Shown one piece after another: positions 1-10,600 of a DNA stretch of 64,000 nt; the stretch's first letter is position 1, and each line of letters starts with the position of its first letter. The stretch covers positions 23,734,743 to 23,798,742 of the forward strand of contig CP154956.1 in the NCBI GenBank assembly GCA_039621445.1, read 5' to 3'. A program made the translations under genes and the position numbers. This DNA comes from Euglena gracilis (taxonomy: Eukaryota > Euglenida > Euglenophyceae > Euglenales). The notes beneath the pieces were generated by a model. The model had not been told where the DNA came from. It worked only from the letters and a program-made list of their open reading frames with translations, and made no database searches.

Positions 1-1095
1 CTTTGGTATGCCAAATGGTTAGGACTTGCCGCTGAAGTGGATGAACTCAGTGAAAAGCAAATGCGCGAACAGTTTGACGCTGTTCTCATGCATTTCACGC
101 CTAGCCTCATCAAGGATATCCATCGTGAGGAGTTGGCGGGTAATGCAATGACTCTTGACCAACGCTGGAATTATGTTTCCAAGCAACTGAAGCTATCACA
201 GCTTCTTGGTCAGATTCACTCCGCGTATACCGCACACCCAACCGCGGGATTACCGGCTGGTTCGGTGAACGCGTTGCAAAAATCACCGGTTTCACCCGCT
301 TCACCCACCACGGGATCGAAAACGCGATACCCGCGTTCTTCGGACCAAGCCACGGATAAAGTGTGCTTTTTGTGCAACAAATCGGGACATATGTCTCGGG
401 AATGTCCTAACCCTGAAGCGCGAAAGCGTATTCAGAGTCCGCGAGGCTCGACCTCATCACGAGGTTCGGGTTCCTCCGCGTTTTCACGCCAATCGGGCAA
501 TTCACGGTCATCGGGTCCCCGTTCCGGTGGTATTAGCCCCCGGATCCCGTTCCGCGATGAGCGGAAACACGGTACCCCTCGGGGTAGGTCACCCGGTGCC
601 CCGGCCAAGAAGCGTGATTCTCATCGCGAGACATCGCGATCGCGTTCGCGAAGCGGATCATCTTCTTCGCGATCGTCATCGGGAAAACCCCGATACACCG
701 GTCATGGTCGACGGGATATCCGGTCACCACGACGGTTTGACGGGAAATCGGGAAACCGATCCCCCCGTTACCAGGAATTGCGACCCAAATCTCGGTGTTC
801 GCTTTGTGGATCGAGTGATCACCACTCATCCAAATGTCCGCGTTCTCGTTCTCCCCGCCCTGGCCAACGTCATCGCGGTATGAATCGCGGTGACAAGGGT
901 CACTCCTCCAACCGCCATAAAGTCGGTTTCAAGATATCTTGTTTGGAGGATGACACCCCGGCTTCGGGCAGGGAGGGGGATGAGACCACGGATACCGATT
1001 TCGACGAGGCCCGCATGGCGGTGCGCACGTTGAAATCCGTTTATACCTCTAAAAGGCCCATAGCCGGCTATTCGGCCGGTTCGGACCTGGAGTAG
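1..1095 (+). CDS. gag: Gag C-terminal part, chromovirus copy 1 (cut by window edge)
   Basis: This is the C-terminal part of the Gag structural polyprotein, which packages the element's RNA. The frame is open from base 1; the first internal ATG is at 37, but the sister copy at 48231-52438 shows that Gag begins several kb upstream, so that ATG is not the real start. Counting from it, there are two retroviral zinc knuckles of form C-x2-C-x4-H-x4-C, at about residues 110-123 and 254-267, separated by a Ser/Arg-rich basic stretch suited to RNA binding. The frame ends at a TAG (1093-1095). Protease follows in the same frame. The N-terminal part (about 1-80) aligns with copy 2 Gag near 49300. Seen: knuckles and SR tract. 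Known: these knuckles mark the nucleocapsid. Confidence 0.9.
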   Translation, partial: LWYAKWLGLAAEVDELSEKQMREQFDAVLMHFTPSLIKDIHREELAGNAMTLDQRWNYVSKQLKLSQLLGQIHSAYTAHPTAGLPAGSVNALQKSPVSPASPTTGSKTRYPRSSDQATDKVCFLCNKSGHMSRECPNPEARKRIQSPRGSTSSRGSGSSAFSRQSGNSRSSGPRSGGISPRIPFRDERKHGTPRGRSPGAPAKKRDSHRETSRSRSRSGSSSSRSSSGKPRYTGHGRRDIRSPRRFDGKSGNRSPRYQELRPKSRCSLCGSSDHHSSKCPRSRSPRPGQRHRGMNRGDKGHSSNRHKVGFKISCLEDDTPASGREGDETTDTDFDEARMAVRTLKSVYTSKRPIAGYSAGSDLE

Positions 1096-1131
1096 GGGAG
1101 CCCGAGGTCCGAGGGCACGGACCTCTGGGCT
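1093..1131 (+). promoter_or_regulatory. Candidate stop-codon readthrough signal at the gag-pol junction
   Basis: The gag TAG (1093-1095) is followed by G and, three bases on, by a hairpin. Its arms are AGCCC plus GAGGTCCG (1099-1111) and CGGACCTC, a bulged T, then GGGCT (1118-1131), with a 6-base loop. The frame stays open past the stop into protease. Copy 2 has the same TAG, spacing and hairpin at 48233-48195, with one C-to-T change that keeps a G-U pair. UAG-G plus a 3' structure is how gammaretroviruses express gag-pol; its use here is inferred. Confidence 0.55.
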
Positions 1132-1878
1132 GATGAACAGATGGAGGTAGGACCTGATCAACCCTGCCCCCCCTGCCCATCTGCCTTTCTGGTCGGTACC
1201 CGGAAAATTTTCGGGTCCCCCACCCCCCACTCCAACTTTCCGCTCGGAATGTTGTGCAAAGTAGGAAAGGGTTCATGGGAAAGCTGGCAAGAAAACGCAT
1301 TTTCGCCAGACCCTTCACTTTGCTTACCCCCCATGGAACTTTTGGTCCAAGCGGAAATCAAAATCCAAAATTTTTGTGCAAAAGTCAAAATTCTCATTGA
1401 CACTGGTTGTCGCATTGCACTACTTTTTCGGTTCGGGTTGATACCAACCCCCCTCTTGGTGAAAGCCAAGAAGCCGATCAAAATTACGACGGCTGACAAC
1501 ACCCCCATGTGCGGTGGTGACTTGGGATGCTTTTTGGACATAGTCCTACCCCTCATCCCCAAGCACCACTCACACCCCCCCCAACCGCAAAATTTTCCGG
1601 ATACCTGGGGATATGAATCCGGAATCCATGGTTCTGACGTAATTCTGGGATACCCCTTTTTACGTCAGCACCGGCTGGGTAGTGGATTGCCACTCCCACG
1701 GTTTGCGCACATCACCATTCTCCTCATTGCCCCCCAAACCCTCATCACCTGTGGCGTCAACCGCGATAGCCACCAATTTTTCCACACCGTTTTCGAAAAC
1801 TTTCACCCCGTTACCAACCACACCAACCAACGTTTTCCACACCGGGTGTACCGAGAAAGTTCACCCCCTGCCCATTGA
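1096..1878 (+). CDS. pro: Retropepsin-like aspartic protease region, copy 1
   Basis: This is the aspartic protease that would cleave Gag-Pol. The catalytic Asp-Thr-Gly lies at 1399-1407 (context ILIDTGCR), and the downstream flap and ILGYPFLRQ-type segment, usual near the end of Ty3/gypsy proteases, is at about 1640-1675. There is no strong start codon: the frame is continuous with gag across the TAG at 1093, though an ATG at 1141 exists. Near 1677-1683 copy 1 has one base more than copy 2, which throws the protease out of frame with RT; the real product therefore continues in the frame of the next entry, and the tail to 1878 is out-of-frame reading. Copy 2 equivalent: 47518-48230 on the other strand. 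Confidence 0.8.
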   Translation, partial: GSPRSEGTDLWADEQMEVGPDQPCPPCPSAFLVGTRKIFGSPTPHSNFPLGMLCKVGKGSWESWQENAFSPDPSLCLPPMELLVQAEIKIQNFCAKVKILIDTGCRIALLFRFGLIPTPLLVKAKKPIKITTADNTPMCGGDLGCFLDIVLPLIPKHHSHPPQPQNFPDTWGYESGIHGSDVILGYPFLRQHRLGSGLPLPRFAHITILLIAPQTLITCGVNRDSHQFFHTVFENFHPVTNHTNQRFPHRVYRESSPPAH

Positions 1879-3907
1879 CACACCAACTTCCGTTCCCCAT
1901 GAGGCAGGGCAAGCGAGTAGCGGTACCCCCCTCGTTCCACTGGGTTACAAGACGAAAGCCCAAAGGCCTGAAGTTATAACGGTGTCGAGTAGTCGCCCAG
2001 CTGCACTAATACCCCGTTTTCCACCAGATGTATCGCTTTCAGATACATCTGTATACCCCCCAGCAGCTTCAAAAGCGCATCCCAACTTTTACACACACCC
2101 CCACCAGACCAACATGCGCGACCAGGACCACTACTCCGACACTTCCTTCCAATGTGTGCACTGTAGGAGAATTTCCGCCCAGCCAGATTTCGATTGTGGT
2201 TGTCTAGTCCAAACACCAACACTAATCCCGATTTCGCGTAACCATACACTTGGTTGCGGATCGCAATGCGCGACCGTACATCAAGTGCTCCAACAACGAG
2301 GTATTGCCTTGTTGTTTGGGACCGCGAAATCCGTGTCACACACCTCCCCCACCTCCATCTGGCATGATATGGACTGGGTATGTACCCATCCAACCCATCA
2401 ACCCTCGGGAATGCCCCTTGGGAGTGTGGATGACACACCCTTGACCTATGTTTGCGGATCCTTGAATTGCGTTACCGCTCTTCAACCCGCGAATCAGGTC
2501 GACACATACGCAATGCGTGTATGGAATGCATTTAATTTTGGTCAATACCGTATTTTGGAGGAATGGTTCTCCAAAATCGCGGTTTTGGCTGATTCCTTCG
2601 ATTTGCCGTTGGAAATTGATGCGTTTTCATCAAAAGCGCATGCGCGCTTGTCGCGATATTGGTCGCGACATACCAACGCATTTCTTAAATTCTGGGGTGA
2701 TACGGTGCTATGGATGCACCCTCCCCCAAAACTTATCCCGGATGTGGTGGAGAAAATCCTCCGCGATGAAGCGCGAGGAGCTCTCCTCATACCGGTCAAT
2801 CCGAATGCGGATTGGTTTCACCAACTATCCTATGTGTGTTTTCATTGGTGGGATTTACCCGCTGATGTACCACTATTTGAGGATTTTTGTGGTATATTAT
2901 TACCACCTGTTAAAGAAATCATTTTTCGCGTTTGTTTCTTTGACGCATTCGGAATATCCGATGTGCGTGTGCCAAGATACCTTGGTACCAATGGGGATGC
3001 CACACCCTCAACGCAGATTTCTGCGGTCATTGAGAGTGCGGACCAACATCCCAAGTCCGCTGACTATTGTTCGCGAATTACTCGCGAATTCCATGGTGTA
3101 CTGGATAATCCAGTTTACGCCTGCGACATCGACCCCGCGATTCGCGGTCCGTTCGGTGTTTGCAAAATCGAGCTCAAGGATGGCGCTAAACCTATGCACC
3201 GGAAATTATTCCGTTGCTCGGGTGAACGCGAACAGGCTTTCAACGAGATGATTGAGAAGCTCATCCAGCGGAAGTGGATTATCCCTTCCAAGAGCGAGTG
3301 GACATCACAAGCTTTTGTGGTGCCCAAACCCGCTGACCAGTCTGGTCAGAAGAAGTGGAGACTAGTGCTGGATTACCGGTACCTGAACTCCCAAACGAAG
3401 GATGACCCCTTCCCGTTACCGCTGATCGAGGATTTGATCACAAAACAATCGGATAACCGGTTGTGGTCAATCTTTGATCTGGAAGACGGTTTCCATCAGA
3501 TGCATTTGCATCCTGATTCGCAACCGTACACGGCATTCGTGACATCCAAGGGTGTGTACCAATGGACGGTACTCCCCATGGGTGTTAAGAATGGCCCAGC
3601 CATGTTTCAACGCATGATCCAGTGGGTTTTGCGCGATTTACCGTTTGCTCTGGTGTACATCGATGATGTACTGGTGGGAACCCAACCGCCATCCGCGAAA
3701 TCGGGCGAGGATATCCTCGACCCGCATTATCGCGATGTGCGCGCGGTATTATCCGCGTTCCAAAAGCATGTGCTTTTTGTGAAGGGTTCCAAAATGCACC
3801 TGTTTCGCAAAATTATTAAGTTTTGCGGACACATCCTGAGCAACGGGCAGCGTAAAGCCGCACCCAGTAAGATGGAGGCCATTAAGAAATGGTCCTGTTG
3901 TCATTAA
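1682..3907 (+). CDS. pol: Pol: reverse transcriptase, copy 1
   Basis: RNA-dependent DNA polymerase of a Ty3/gypsy element. A Pro/Ser/Thr-rich linker and a 300-residue stretch without recognised motifs precede the RT domain, which starts near 3150. RT blocks in order: the VVPKP and [13 protein letters not shown] fingers motif, the FDLEDGFHQ palm motif (first catalytic Asp), the [13 protein letters not shown] motif, and the YIDD catalytic box at 3655-3666. The thumb and the FCGHIL motif follow. The ORF stops at 3905 because one base is missing near 3897-3900 relative to copy 2; coding resumes in another frame in the next entry. The same ORF in copy 2 is far more damaged. Apart from one indel at each end this RT looks complete, so copy 1 is comparatively young. 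Confidence 0.93.
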   Translation: MDCHSHGLRTSPFSSLPPKPSSPVASTAIATNFSTPFSKTFTPLPTTPTNVFHTGCTEKVHPLPIDTPTSVPHEAGQASSGTPLVPLGYKTKAQRPEVITVSSSRPAALIPRFPPDVSLSDTSVYPPAASKAHPNFYTHPHQTNMRDQDHYSDTSFQCVHCRRISAQPDFDCGCLVQTPTLIPISRNHTLGCGSQCATVHQVLQQRGIALLFGTAKSVSHTSPTSIWHDMDWVCTHPTHQPSGMPLGSVDDTPLTYVCGSLNCVTALQPANQVDTYAMRVWNAFNFGQYRILEEWFSKIAVLADSFDLPLEIDAFSSKAHARLSRYWSRHTNAFLKFWGDTVLWMHPPPKLIPDVVEKILRDEARGALLIPVNPNADWFHQLSYVCFHWWDLPADVPLFEDFCGILLPPVKEIIFRVCFFDAFGISDVRVPRYLGTNGDATPSTQISAVIESADQHPKSADYCSRITREFHGVLDNPVYACDIDPAIRGPFGVCKIELKDGAKPMHRKLFRCSGEREQAFNEMIEKLIQRKWIIPSKSEWTSQAFVVPKPADQSGQKKWRLVLDYRYLNSQTKDDPFPLPLIEDLITKQSDNRLWSIFDLEDGFHQMHLHPDSQPYTAFVTSKGVYQWTVLPMGVKNGPAMFQRMIQWVLRDLPFALVYIDDVLVGTQPPSAKSGEDILDPHYRDVRAVLSAFQKHVLFVKGSKMHLFRKIIKFCGHILSNGQRKAAPSKMEAIKKWSCCH

Positions 3908-3932
3908 GACCATAACGCATTTAAAGGGGTTT

Positions 3933-6221
3933 TTGGGATTAGCCCAATATTACGCGATTTACATGAAATATTTCGCGAAAATAGCAATACCCCTAACCCT
4001 ACAACTCAAAAATAGGACACCCGATAACACAAAAGTCATTTGGGATGACCAAATGCGCGAGTCCTTGAATAAAATCAAGGACTTGCTTCTCGAGAACGTG
4101 GTTCTCGATATCGCGGATCCATACAAACCGTATGTCCTGGAGGTCGACAGCAGCGATTACGCTGTTGGCGGGGTTCTTAGCCAGCATAATGCGGCGAATG
4201 AACTCCGACCTGTGGCTTTCTTCAGCAGGAAGCTACAGGGCGACAACGGGAAAGGACAGGTTAAATGGAGCATTCGCGAAAAGGAGACATATGCCACTGT
4301 GCTTATTCTCCAGAAATTCCGCAGCTGGATAGCCAGCAGCTTGGACCAGATACTGGTGTTGACGGATCATGAAAGCCTTCAACACTGGTATACCGAGGAC
4401 CTGAACAAGGCCATGTCATCAGTTGGCAGAAGATGCCGATGGCATGAGTTCTTGAGCCAGTTTAACCTGGTGGTAGTTTATACCCCAGGTCATACGCAAA
4501 AAGTTGCGGATCCTCTCAGCCGAGCCCCCTGGTATTATCCTGGGAACCCGGATGAGGGTGATGCGACTTTTCATGGCAGCCATGAGGCTGACCAGTTCGC
4601 ACGTCGATCCGACGCTGCGGACAACATGCTCGATTCACTACCGGTTTCCCGGGTGTATCGCAGCATCGCCATTTCACCATTGCGTGGAAGGCGCCGGCGT
4701 GGACGCACTGCCGGACCCCGTCGCATTACGCGTACGGAAACTCCTACCCCCCTATTTTTCCGCGAATGGGATTATTCGCGTGACCCTATTTATAGTACCA
4801 TTGTGAATAGACTTCGTAATGGTGAATCCATAGAGAATTACTCTCTATCACCATTGCGGCTTATTTTCCGGAATGATTCTGGTTATAAATATTGTATACC
4901 CCAAGACCTGGTTGATGATGTGATTTTGAGCTATCACAACCATGGTCACCCTGGGGCCCCCAAACTTCTTTCACTAGTGGGTCGCAGATATTGCACAACC
5001 CTGAGTGAAAAAGATTTATATTCGCGCTGTTTGCAAATTTCGCAACGGTGCCAAATTTGTCAGGCTGTGAAACCGCGCAGAGGTACCCCCCCTGGTACGA
5101 TGGACTTTTTCCCCGTACCACCTGACATTTTTACGTCCCTCTGCATGGATTTTCTCGAACTTGAACCTTGCAAAGGATCAGATGACAAAATTTACGATTA
5201 CGTTTTTGTTGTCGTCTGTCGGCTGAGTGGGTACATAGTAGCCATTCCATGCCGGAAAGCAGGGTTGACAGCCCAAATTTTGGCATCCATATTCCTGGAG
5301 AAATGCATCTGCTTAATGGGTTTACCGAACGAAATCGTGAGTGATCAAGATCACTTGATCTCTTCGCGGTTTTTCACAACTTTGTGCGGTTTACTCGGCA
5401 TTGAGCAGCATTTTTCCATTATATACCGCCCGAAAGGCAATGGTAGAGCCGAGGCAGCCGTGAAATCCGTTGTCAATATGCTTCGCCTTTCACTGGCTGA
5501 CTCGGGTAAGAATTGGTTATCCGTTATTCATTGGTGTTTATTTTACATCAATACCTTGCCAGGGTTGGTATTACCACACTCACCGTACAAAATTGTTTTC
5601 GGACGTGACCCTCCGGCCATAGGGGATATCCCCTCGGAGAGACCCGCCCGAAGTAGCGTCAGCTGTGAAACGTGGTTTGCAGAAGTGGAATCACTCCGCT
5701 CTGCAGTCCAATCACGTATCACAGAAATTCATTCCAACAAACGGAAATCGTTTTTGCAGAACTTCAACACACCTGTGTATAGTCCAGGTGACCGCGTGTG
5801 GGTACGGAATAACCGCACCCGCATGCAATCTTCCAAGCTAGATCCTCTTTGGCTCGGCCCATGCGAAATTTTGGAGAGGTTAGGTAGTAGCGGGCGATAT
5901 AAAGTTGCCTTGCCCAACGGGATTGAGGACGTCCATATGGACGACTTCAAACCGTACCTAAGCCCCCCAGACGGAAAAGCTATCCCCTGCCTATATTTCA
6001 AGCCCCGTTCCAGATTACCTGAAACGGACGACTTTGTGGTCGATAAGATAATAGACCACAAGGTCGACAGGGGTGTGCACTACTGGAAAGTTCGCTGGAA
6101 AGGGTATGGGCCAGAGGAGGACACTTGGGAGCCAGCATCCAGTTTTGTTGGATATATCCAGCAGGATTGGAAGCTGTGGAACAAGCGCAATAACATAGAC
6201 ATAAACATAAACACTTTCTGA
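3933..6221 (+). CDS. pol: Pol: RNase H, integrase and chromodomain, copy 1
   Basis: This is the 3' half of Pol. RNase H (about 4100-4500) shows the Asp of VDSSDYA, the Glu of REKETYA and the Asp of LTDHES. Integrase begins with an HHCC zinc domain (HNHGHPG at about 4936; CQIC at about 5055) and has a D-D-35-E core: Asp at 5148, Asp at 5343, Glu at 5451, with 35 residues between the last two. A chromodomain closes the protein (about 6025-6175) with YWKVRWKGY and EEDTWEP, the chromo aromatic-cage region that in chromoviruses steers integration to marked histones. The stop at 6219 is real: copies 2 and 3 end at the same place. The first codons continue RT after the single-base break at about 3900, so the ATG at 3933 is only the first Met in this frame. 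Confidence 0.95.
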   Translation: MGLAQYYAIYMKYFAKIAIPLTLQLKNRTPDNTKVIWDDQMRESLNKIKDLLLENVVLDIADPYKPYVLEVDSSDYAVGGVLSQHNAANELRPVAFFSRKLQGDNGKGQVKWSIREKETYATVLILQKFRSWIASSLDQILVLTDHESLQHWYTEDLNKAMSSVGRRCRWHEFLSQFNLVVVYTPGHTQKVADPLSRAPWYYPGNPDEGDATFHGSHEADQFARRSDAADNMLDSLPVSRVYRSIAISPLRGRRRRGRTAGPRRITRTETPTPLFFREWDYSRDPIYSTIVNRLRNGESIENYSLSPLRLIFRNDSGYKYCIPQDLVDDVILSYHNHGHPGAPKLLSLVGRRYCTTLSEKDLYSRCLQISQRCQICQAVKPRRGTPPGTMDFFPVPPDIFTSLCMDFLELEPCKGSDDKIYDYVFVVVCRLSGYIVAIPCRKAGLTAQILASIFLEKCICLMGLPNEIVSDQDHLISSRFFTTLCGLLGIEQHFSIIYRPKGNGRAEAAVKSVVNMLRLSLADSGKNWLSVIHWCLFYINTLPGLVLPHSPYKIVFGRDPPAIGDIPSERPARSSVSCETWFAEVESLRSAVQSRITEIHSNKRKSFLQNFNTPVYSPGDRVWVRNNRTRMQSSKLDPLWLGPCEILERLGSSGRYKVALPNGIEDVHMDDFKPYLSPPDGKAIPCLYFKPRSRLPETDDFVVDKIIDHKVDRGVHYWKVRWKGYGPEEDTWEPASSFVGYIQQDWKLWNKRNNIDININTF

Positions 6222-6414
6222 AACGATTTCGTTTTGGAGAATGTGTGTGTTTTATGTGAATGTTTCGCGTTTATACCCCCCTGCACTTCATTATTTCTCT
6301 ATCTTTCTCGCAGAGTTTTGAATAAGATAGAAGCCTTGCCTTTTCAGTGCTCTCGCACTCAAAGCGACTGACAACAAGGTTACCCTTAGTTGTCGTCGTC
6401 GTTCGGGTAGCATT
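6222..6414 (+). promoter_or_regulatory. Pol-B1 spacer with candidate 3' splice site
   Basis: This 193-base spacer separates the integrase stop from B1. It holds a pyrimidine-rich run ending in CAG (TCTCTATCTTTCTCGCAG, ending at 6313), which looks like a 3' splice site about 100 bases ahead of the B1 start. Copies 3 and 2 have a similar tract (CTGTTTCCCTACAG ending at 37074; CTGTTTCCCCACAG ending at 43565) at the matching place although the surrounding sequence differs. A spliced mRNA for B1/B2 is inferred from this; no donor site is identified. Confidence 0.4.
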
Positions 6415-7581
6415 ATGCTGCCTGGGCGCGGACCTGGACCAGGTCCACCATGGCCGCAGCCTTCTGGCGCGCCATACCCCCAGTACCCTCAGTATGCTGA
6501 GGCCTCGATTCCGGGTGCCCCACATGCTGAGAGGGTTTCAGCCCCGGTATTCGCCGCGGCCACCAGCAGCCGGTCCGCATATGCGGTACCAGATCCATCT
6601 TCCGTCCAGCAGCCGGCACCTCAGCCACCAGCGGAGCGCAGATCGCGCCTGCCCCCGTATGCGGGAGAGATGATCTTCCGCACTACGGAGACGTTGGAGC
6701 GGGCGATGCGTATGTGCGCACACCCCCCAACGGAGCCTTTTATGCAAGCCCTTTGGGATGCATACTGTGCTCAGTTGTTGGTGGTAGCCAACACCCCTGT
6801 GGCTCAGTGGTGTCCCTGCGGTCAGGCCCTGATGACGGGGAGACGGTATTTCTCGTCCGCAGCCGATTCCGGCTTCGAACCCGGCGAGACCATGATGGAC
6901 CTGGGCGTGTATGTACCGCCCATGCTGCAAACGCGGACGCCGGTGGGATCCCACACCGTGCATATGCGTGAGCACACGCCCCCACCGGTAGGTGAGGCTG
7001 TGCATGTCCCACCTGGGACGACGAGAATTTTTGCTCGCCCGCCCTCGCCGCAGCGAATGCCGCCGCGCGAGCCGCCAGCGGAGCAATTTGTCTCGCGGTA
7101 CGCGACGCACGCGGATTACCCGCGCGGCGCACGCGTACTCCCAGCCGGACAGTCGGACGTACCCTCTGAGGCATACGTCCAACACATGTTCATGCACTGG
7201 ATGCCACAAGCATCACCGGTCGCCCCTGTCCCTGGCGTTGAGCCACGGAGGCAGGCGGAGCCCATAGTGGTGGAGGATGAACCTCCCCACCGTGAGGCAG
7301 CCCGACCGCCCAGTGCAGCCCCTGTCCAGACTGGGGATGTCCCCCGTCGGCAGGAGACTCCCTACTACCACATGGCACCTCCGGGAACCGAGCAGGATGA
7401 GCTTGCTCGGCATTTCCTGCAGGAGCCAGTATTCACGTCTGAAGAGCACCGGGCGAGGTATTACTCCTCGCTGGCCGCCCTTCAGGGCCGTGGATACACC
7501 CCGTACCATCCGTACCAACCGCAGCTGCGGGTGGCGACCCCGGTATTACCCGGTGAGCCCCCGGCAGGAGCGGCAGGATGA
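6415..7581 (+). CDS. ORF B1: Pro-rich protein in env position, function unknown
   Basis: A 388-aa protein I do not recognise. It lies between pol and the 3' LTR, on the pol strand, where env sits in retroviruses, but it has no signal peptide or membrane segment. The N-terminal 70 residues and the part after 180 are rich in Pro, Gln and Ala. The middle (about 75-175) is conserved in copy 3 (37600-37900): a GE(M/L)-x-TTxTLERAMRMCA-like helix, then DxYCxQLLxxANxPxAxW, then DLGVxVPP. That conservation through many substitutions suggests past selection. The ORF ends at a TGA inside a perfect 6-bp hairpin (7572-7587); the frame then stays open into B2, so B1 and B2 could be one readthrough product. 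Possible roles are an accessory or Gag-like protein; none is shown. Confidence 0.75.
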   Translation: MLPGRGPGPGPPWPQPSGAPYPQYPQYAEASIPGAPHAERVSAPVFAAATSSRSAYAVPDPSSVQQPAPQPPAERRSRLPPYAGEMIFRTTETLERAMRMCAHPPTEPFMQALWDAYCAQLLVVANTPVAQWCPCGQALMTGRRYFSSAADSGFEPGETMMDLGVYVPPMLQTRTPVGSHTVHMREHTPPPVGEAVHVPPGTTRIFARPPSPQRMPPREPPAEQFVSRYATHADYPRGARVLPAGQSDVPSEAYVQHMFMHWMPQASPVAPVPGVEPRRQAEPIVVEDEPPHREAARPPSAAPVQTGDVPRRQETPYYHMAPPGTEQDELARHFLQEPVFTSEEHRARYYSSLAALQGRGYTPYHPYQPQLRVATPVLPGEPPAGAAG

Positions 7582-7671
7582 CCTGCCACCCTGAAGCGCG
7601 ATAGGGTTACGGAGAACCTTAACCCACAGCCCAGGCGACCCAGCCCACGGGACGCGGAAGGCGGTGCGGCA

Positions 7672-10600
7672 ATGCAGGTGGAAGCCAGCCAGGATACCCC
7701 GGCTGGGCAACCACCGGCAGTGGCACAGGCAGCGATGAGCCGTCCTGTTGCCGCAATGCCACCGCCGATCCCTCCGGTATGGAAGGAGCCGCGACCCCCT
7801 ACGCCGAAACCAAGCCCACGCCAGGCTCCTAGCCAGCGCCCAGCCACGCCGTCACCGCGACGTGCAGCGGAACGGCAAGGTCCCTCCCCAGAGATGGAAT
7901 GGGAAGGTACCGAACCGACTCCTGCCGCACCGAGCGCCCGACCCTCTGGTATTCGCCAGACAGGGAAGGACAAAGGTAAGGCTGAGGGCAAAGGCAAGGG
8001 AGAAGGCAAAGGCGTGGCCGGCAAAGGTAAGGGTGAGGGCAAGGGTAAGGGTACAGCCCGTGAGGAGGAGGAAGAACCAGCAGAAGTCCTCTCGGACTTT
8101 GAGCAAATGCTCAGGTTCAAGGAGGAGCTGGAGGACGAAGGCTGGCGAATGCAGCATGATTACCATGTTGCAGGAAACCGCCCCGTCACCCCTCCGGAGG
8201 CAGTCATCGAGGTGGTATTACACCACACCGAGAACAGAGTCAGACAATTCCATTACGGAATTGACCTGTACGCCTTCGAAGGTGAAGGTGGCAGACCCTT
8301 GCTGGATATCCAGCCGGGTTTCTGGAAACTCTGGTTTTGGCTGGGATACCCCTGTCAGAACAGGGGTCTCTTCAGCGACTCCACTGGCCGCAGTTACCTG
8401 CACCAGTTAGGATTTCGGGACCAGCATGTGTTGGCCCGAAGGCTGAAGGCAATCTTCGACTGTATTCACACAGTCGGGCCCCTCGGTGTGCAGTGGAAAT
8501 ACTACCCACTGAACCCCGACATTGAACGCCTGATCGAGGTGTTGTGGTGCAACAACCTCCAGGTATGGCTGGTGAGCCATTACGGCTCCACCTTCCGCGT
8601 TAAGCGCGTTTCCCTGGCTTACCCGCAGAGGTATGACCTCTGCTGTAAGTACTGCCGGCAGGAATTTCCTGTCGACTTCTGGGTATTCGGCGTGCGCGGA
8701 AGGCCTCCACCGCCTCGGGATAACCCGGGCCTGGAGATGGAACGCCGCATGCTTATGCATGTGTGCCGTGACGCCCCGGATGTCCAGGGCAAAAGTCGCC
8801 GCGTTCACAAGCAGCGTATTTTTATGCTGCAGCAGTTCTGGTGGCGAGCCTGGACCACCTACGTCATGGAGGTGTATATACATCTCCGTGACCCCCAGGA
8901 CGATAGGCCTGGTATGGAAAGCCTGCCACCGGATTACGGTGACGCCATCGAGGGTCCTCGTCGTCGGATTCTCGGCCACCTGCGCCCCAACTGGCACCTG
9001 GCTGATATCAGCCTGGAGGAACATTTGCGGCGACAGTTTGGCGGTACCCTCGATCGGGAGGTATTCCTCCCGCTGATGTGTCACCCGAAGGCCATCCTCG
9101 ACCAGCGTATGCCGATTCTGGCATGCGTTCAGGAGTTCGAGGAGGGCTTTTTCGACGTCTGGGAAGACACGCGTTACCGCGGCTTCCTGGGCCCGAACAG
9201 GCCTGCAAACGCTTGGGTGCAGCCATCATGGCCGCCACCCTGGCCCAACAGTGCCAGCAGCAGCACGCTGGCCTTTTACAGGCTGGCGGATGCCCAGGGA
9301 TGCCGATGGCACCCCGACGATCCTCGTTCGCCCGAGGATCTGCGCGCCTTCATCGCCCCAGAGGATGAACCTCTGGCGCGAAGGAGACGTGAGGCGTCAG
9401 TCGCTTCCACCACTGCGATTTCGCGGCGGGAGGAACGCGACCGCAGCCCCTCCGTCACCATACTGGAGGCAGCGCCGCCGTCTCCGACAGGAACGGCTGT
9501 ATCATTCGTCTCTGCCCCGCGAGCGGCAGGGGAACGATCGGTTTCCCCGGCCCCCGCGACGGCTCCCGTCTGTCCACCGGTAGGTGGAGACCAGGAACTT
9601 CCTGAGGAGGAAGGTGAGAACGTGGAGGATATCCTCTACGCTGCTCTGCATGCTCCGGCACAGCCTAGGCCAGACGGAGCACCCGCAGGGGATATACCCG
9701 TGGCTGCTACGCCTGTCCCAACGGCTGAGGCTCCAGCCGAGATGACTGGTATGGTCGTCGAGGATATCCTCGAAGAACCTGCCAGTCCCACAGCACACAT
9801 CTCGTTAGGAGGCCGTGTGCTCGGCGCCGTGGTCACTGGCATTACTGCCGTGGCTGCTGCACTAACGCCACGAGGTGGAGGCGTAGCATCAAGCTCCGCC
9901 GCTGAGGTCGTGGAGACACCAGATATCGGTGCCCCCACACCCCTATCTCCGGCAGCAGTGCAACCACCATCAGGGGATGAACCCCAGCCGACAGAGACAT
10001 CTGTCGCTCCGGCTACACCGGAGGATCAACCTCCTGTAGCACCTGCGCCAGCGGTTGTGGAGGATCAACCTCCTAGACCGGATGTCGAAATGGAAGTGGA
10101 GGAGATACCCCCACGACCACCGACACCGCGCAGGGTCCCTGCCGTCCCGAGGACAATGGCAGAGTTTCTGGGAGCACCAGCGCCTGTGGAAGCACCGATT
10201 TCGGTGACGACCACAGTGCCACGCCTCGTCGGACAGGATGAACCTGCTCGGCGACGGCCGGCTGAACAACCCCAGGAACGAGTGCCGACCCCTTGGAGCG
10301 TCATGCGCGACCCAGCGGTCAGTATGCCCGCTTCGCCCAGACGGCAAACGTCTACTCCGGCACCATCGGTTCCTGATACCAGGAGTAAGCCGCAGGCGTC
10401 GTCTCCCGATTCCGGGAGTGCGAAGCCGAAAGGAGGCAAACCGGGTGCTGCACCCTGTAAGCCCCCTTCCAAAGGCGGTGATGGAAAACCACCACCGAAA
10501 GGTGGCGCTGGAAGTCAGCCTGGCGGACAGGCGAAAGGCCCTACGACAATGCACGACTATTCGGCCGTTGCATCGTCCGGGGACGGCCAGAGCAAACAGA

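Noticed and set aside
1458-1562. Host protein-coding exons between elements
   Set aside because: I looked for non-retroelement coding throughout; every stretch with protein-like sequence matched a retroelement part or a copy of B1/B2.
6415-7581. B1 as an envelope glycoprotein
   Set aside because: No signal peptide, no transmembrane segment, no Cys-rich ectodomain; only the position is env-like.
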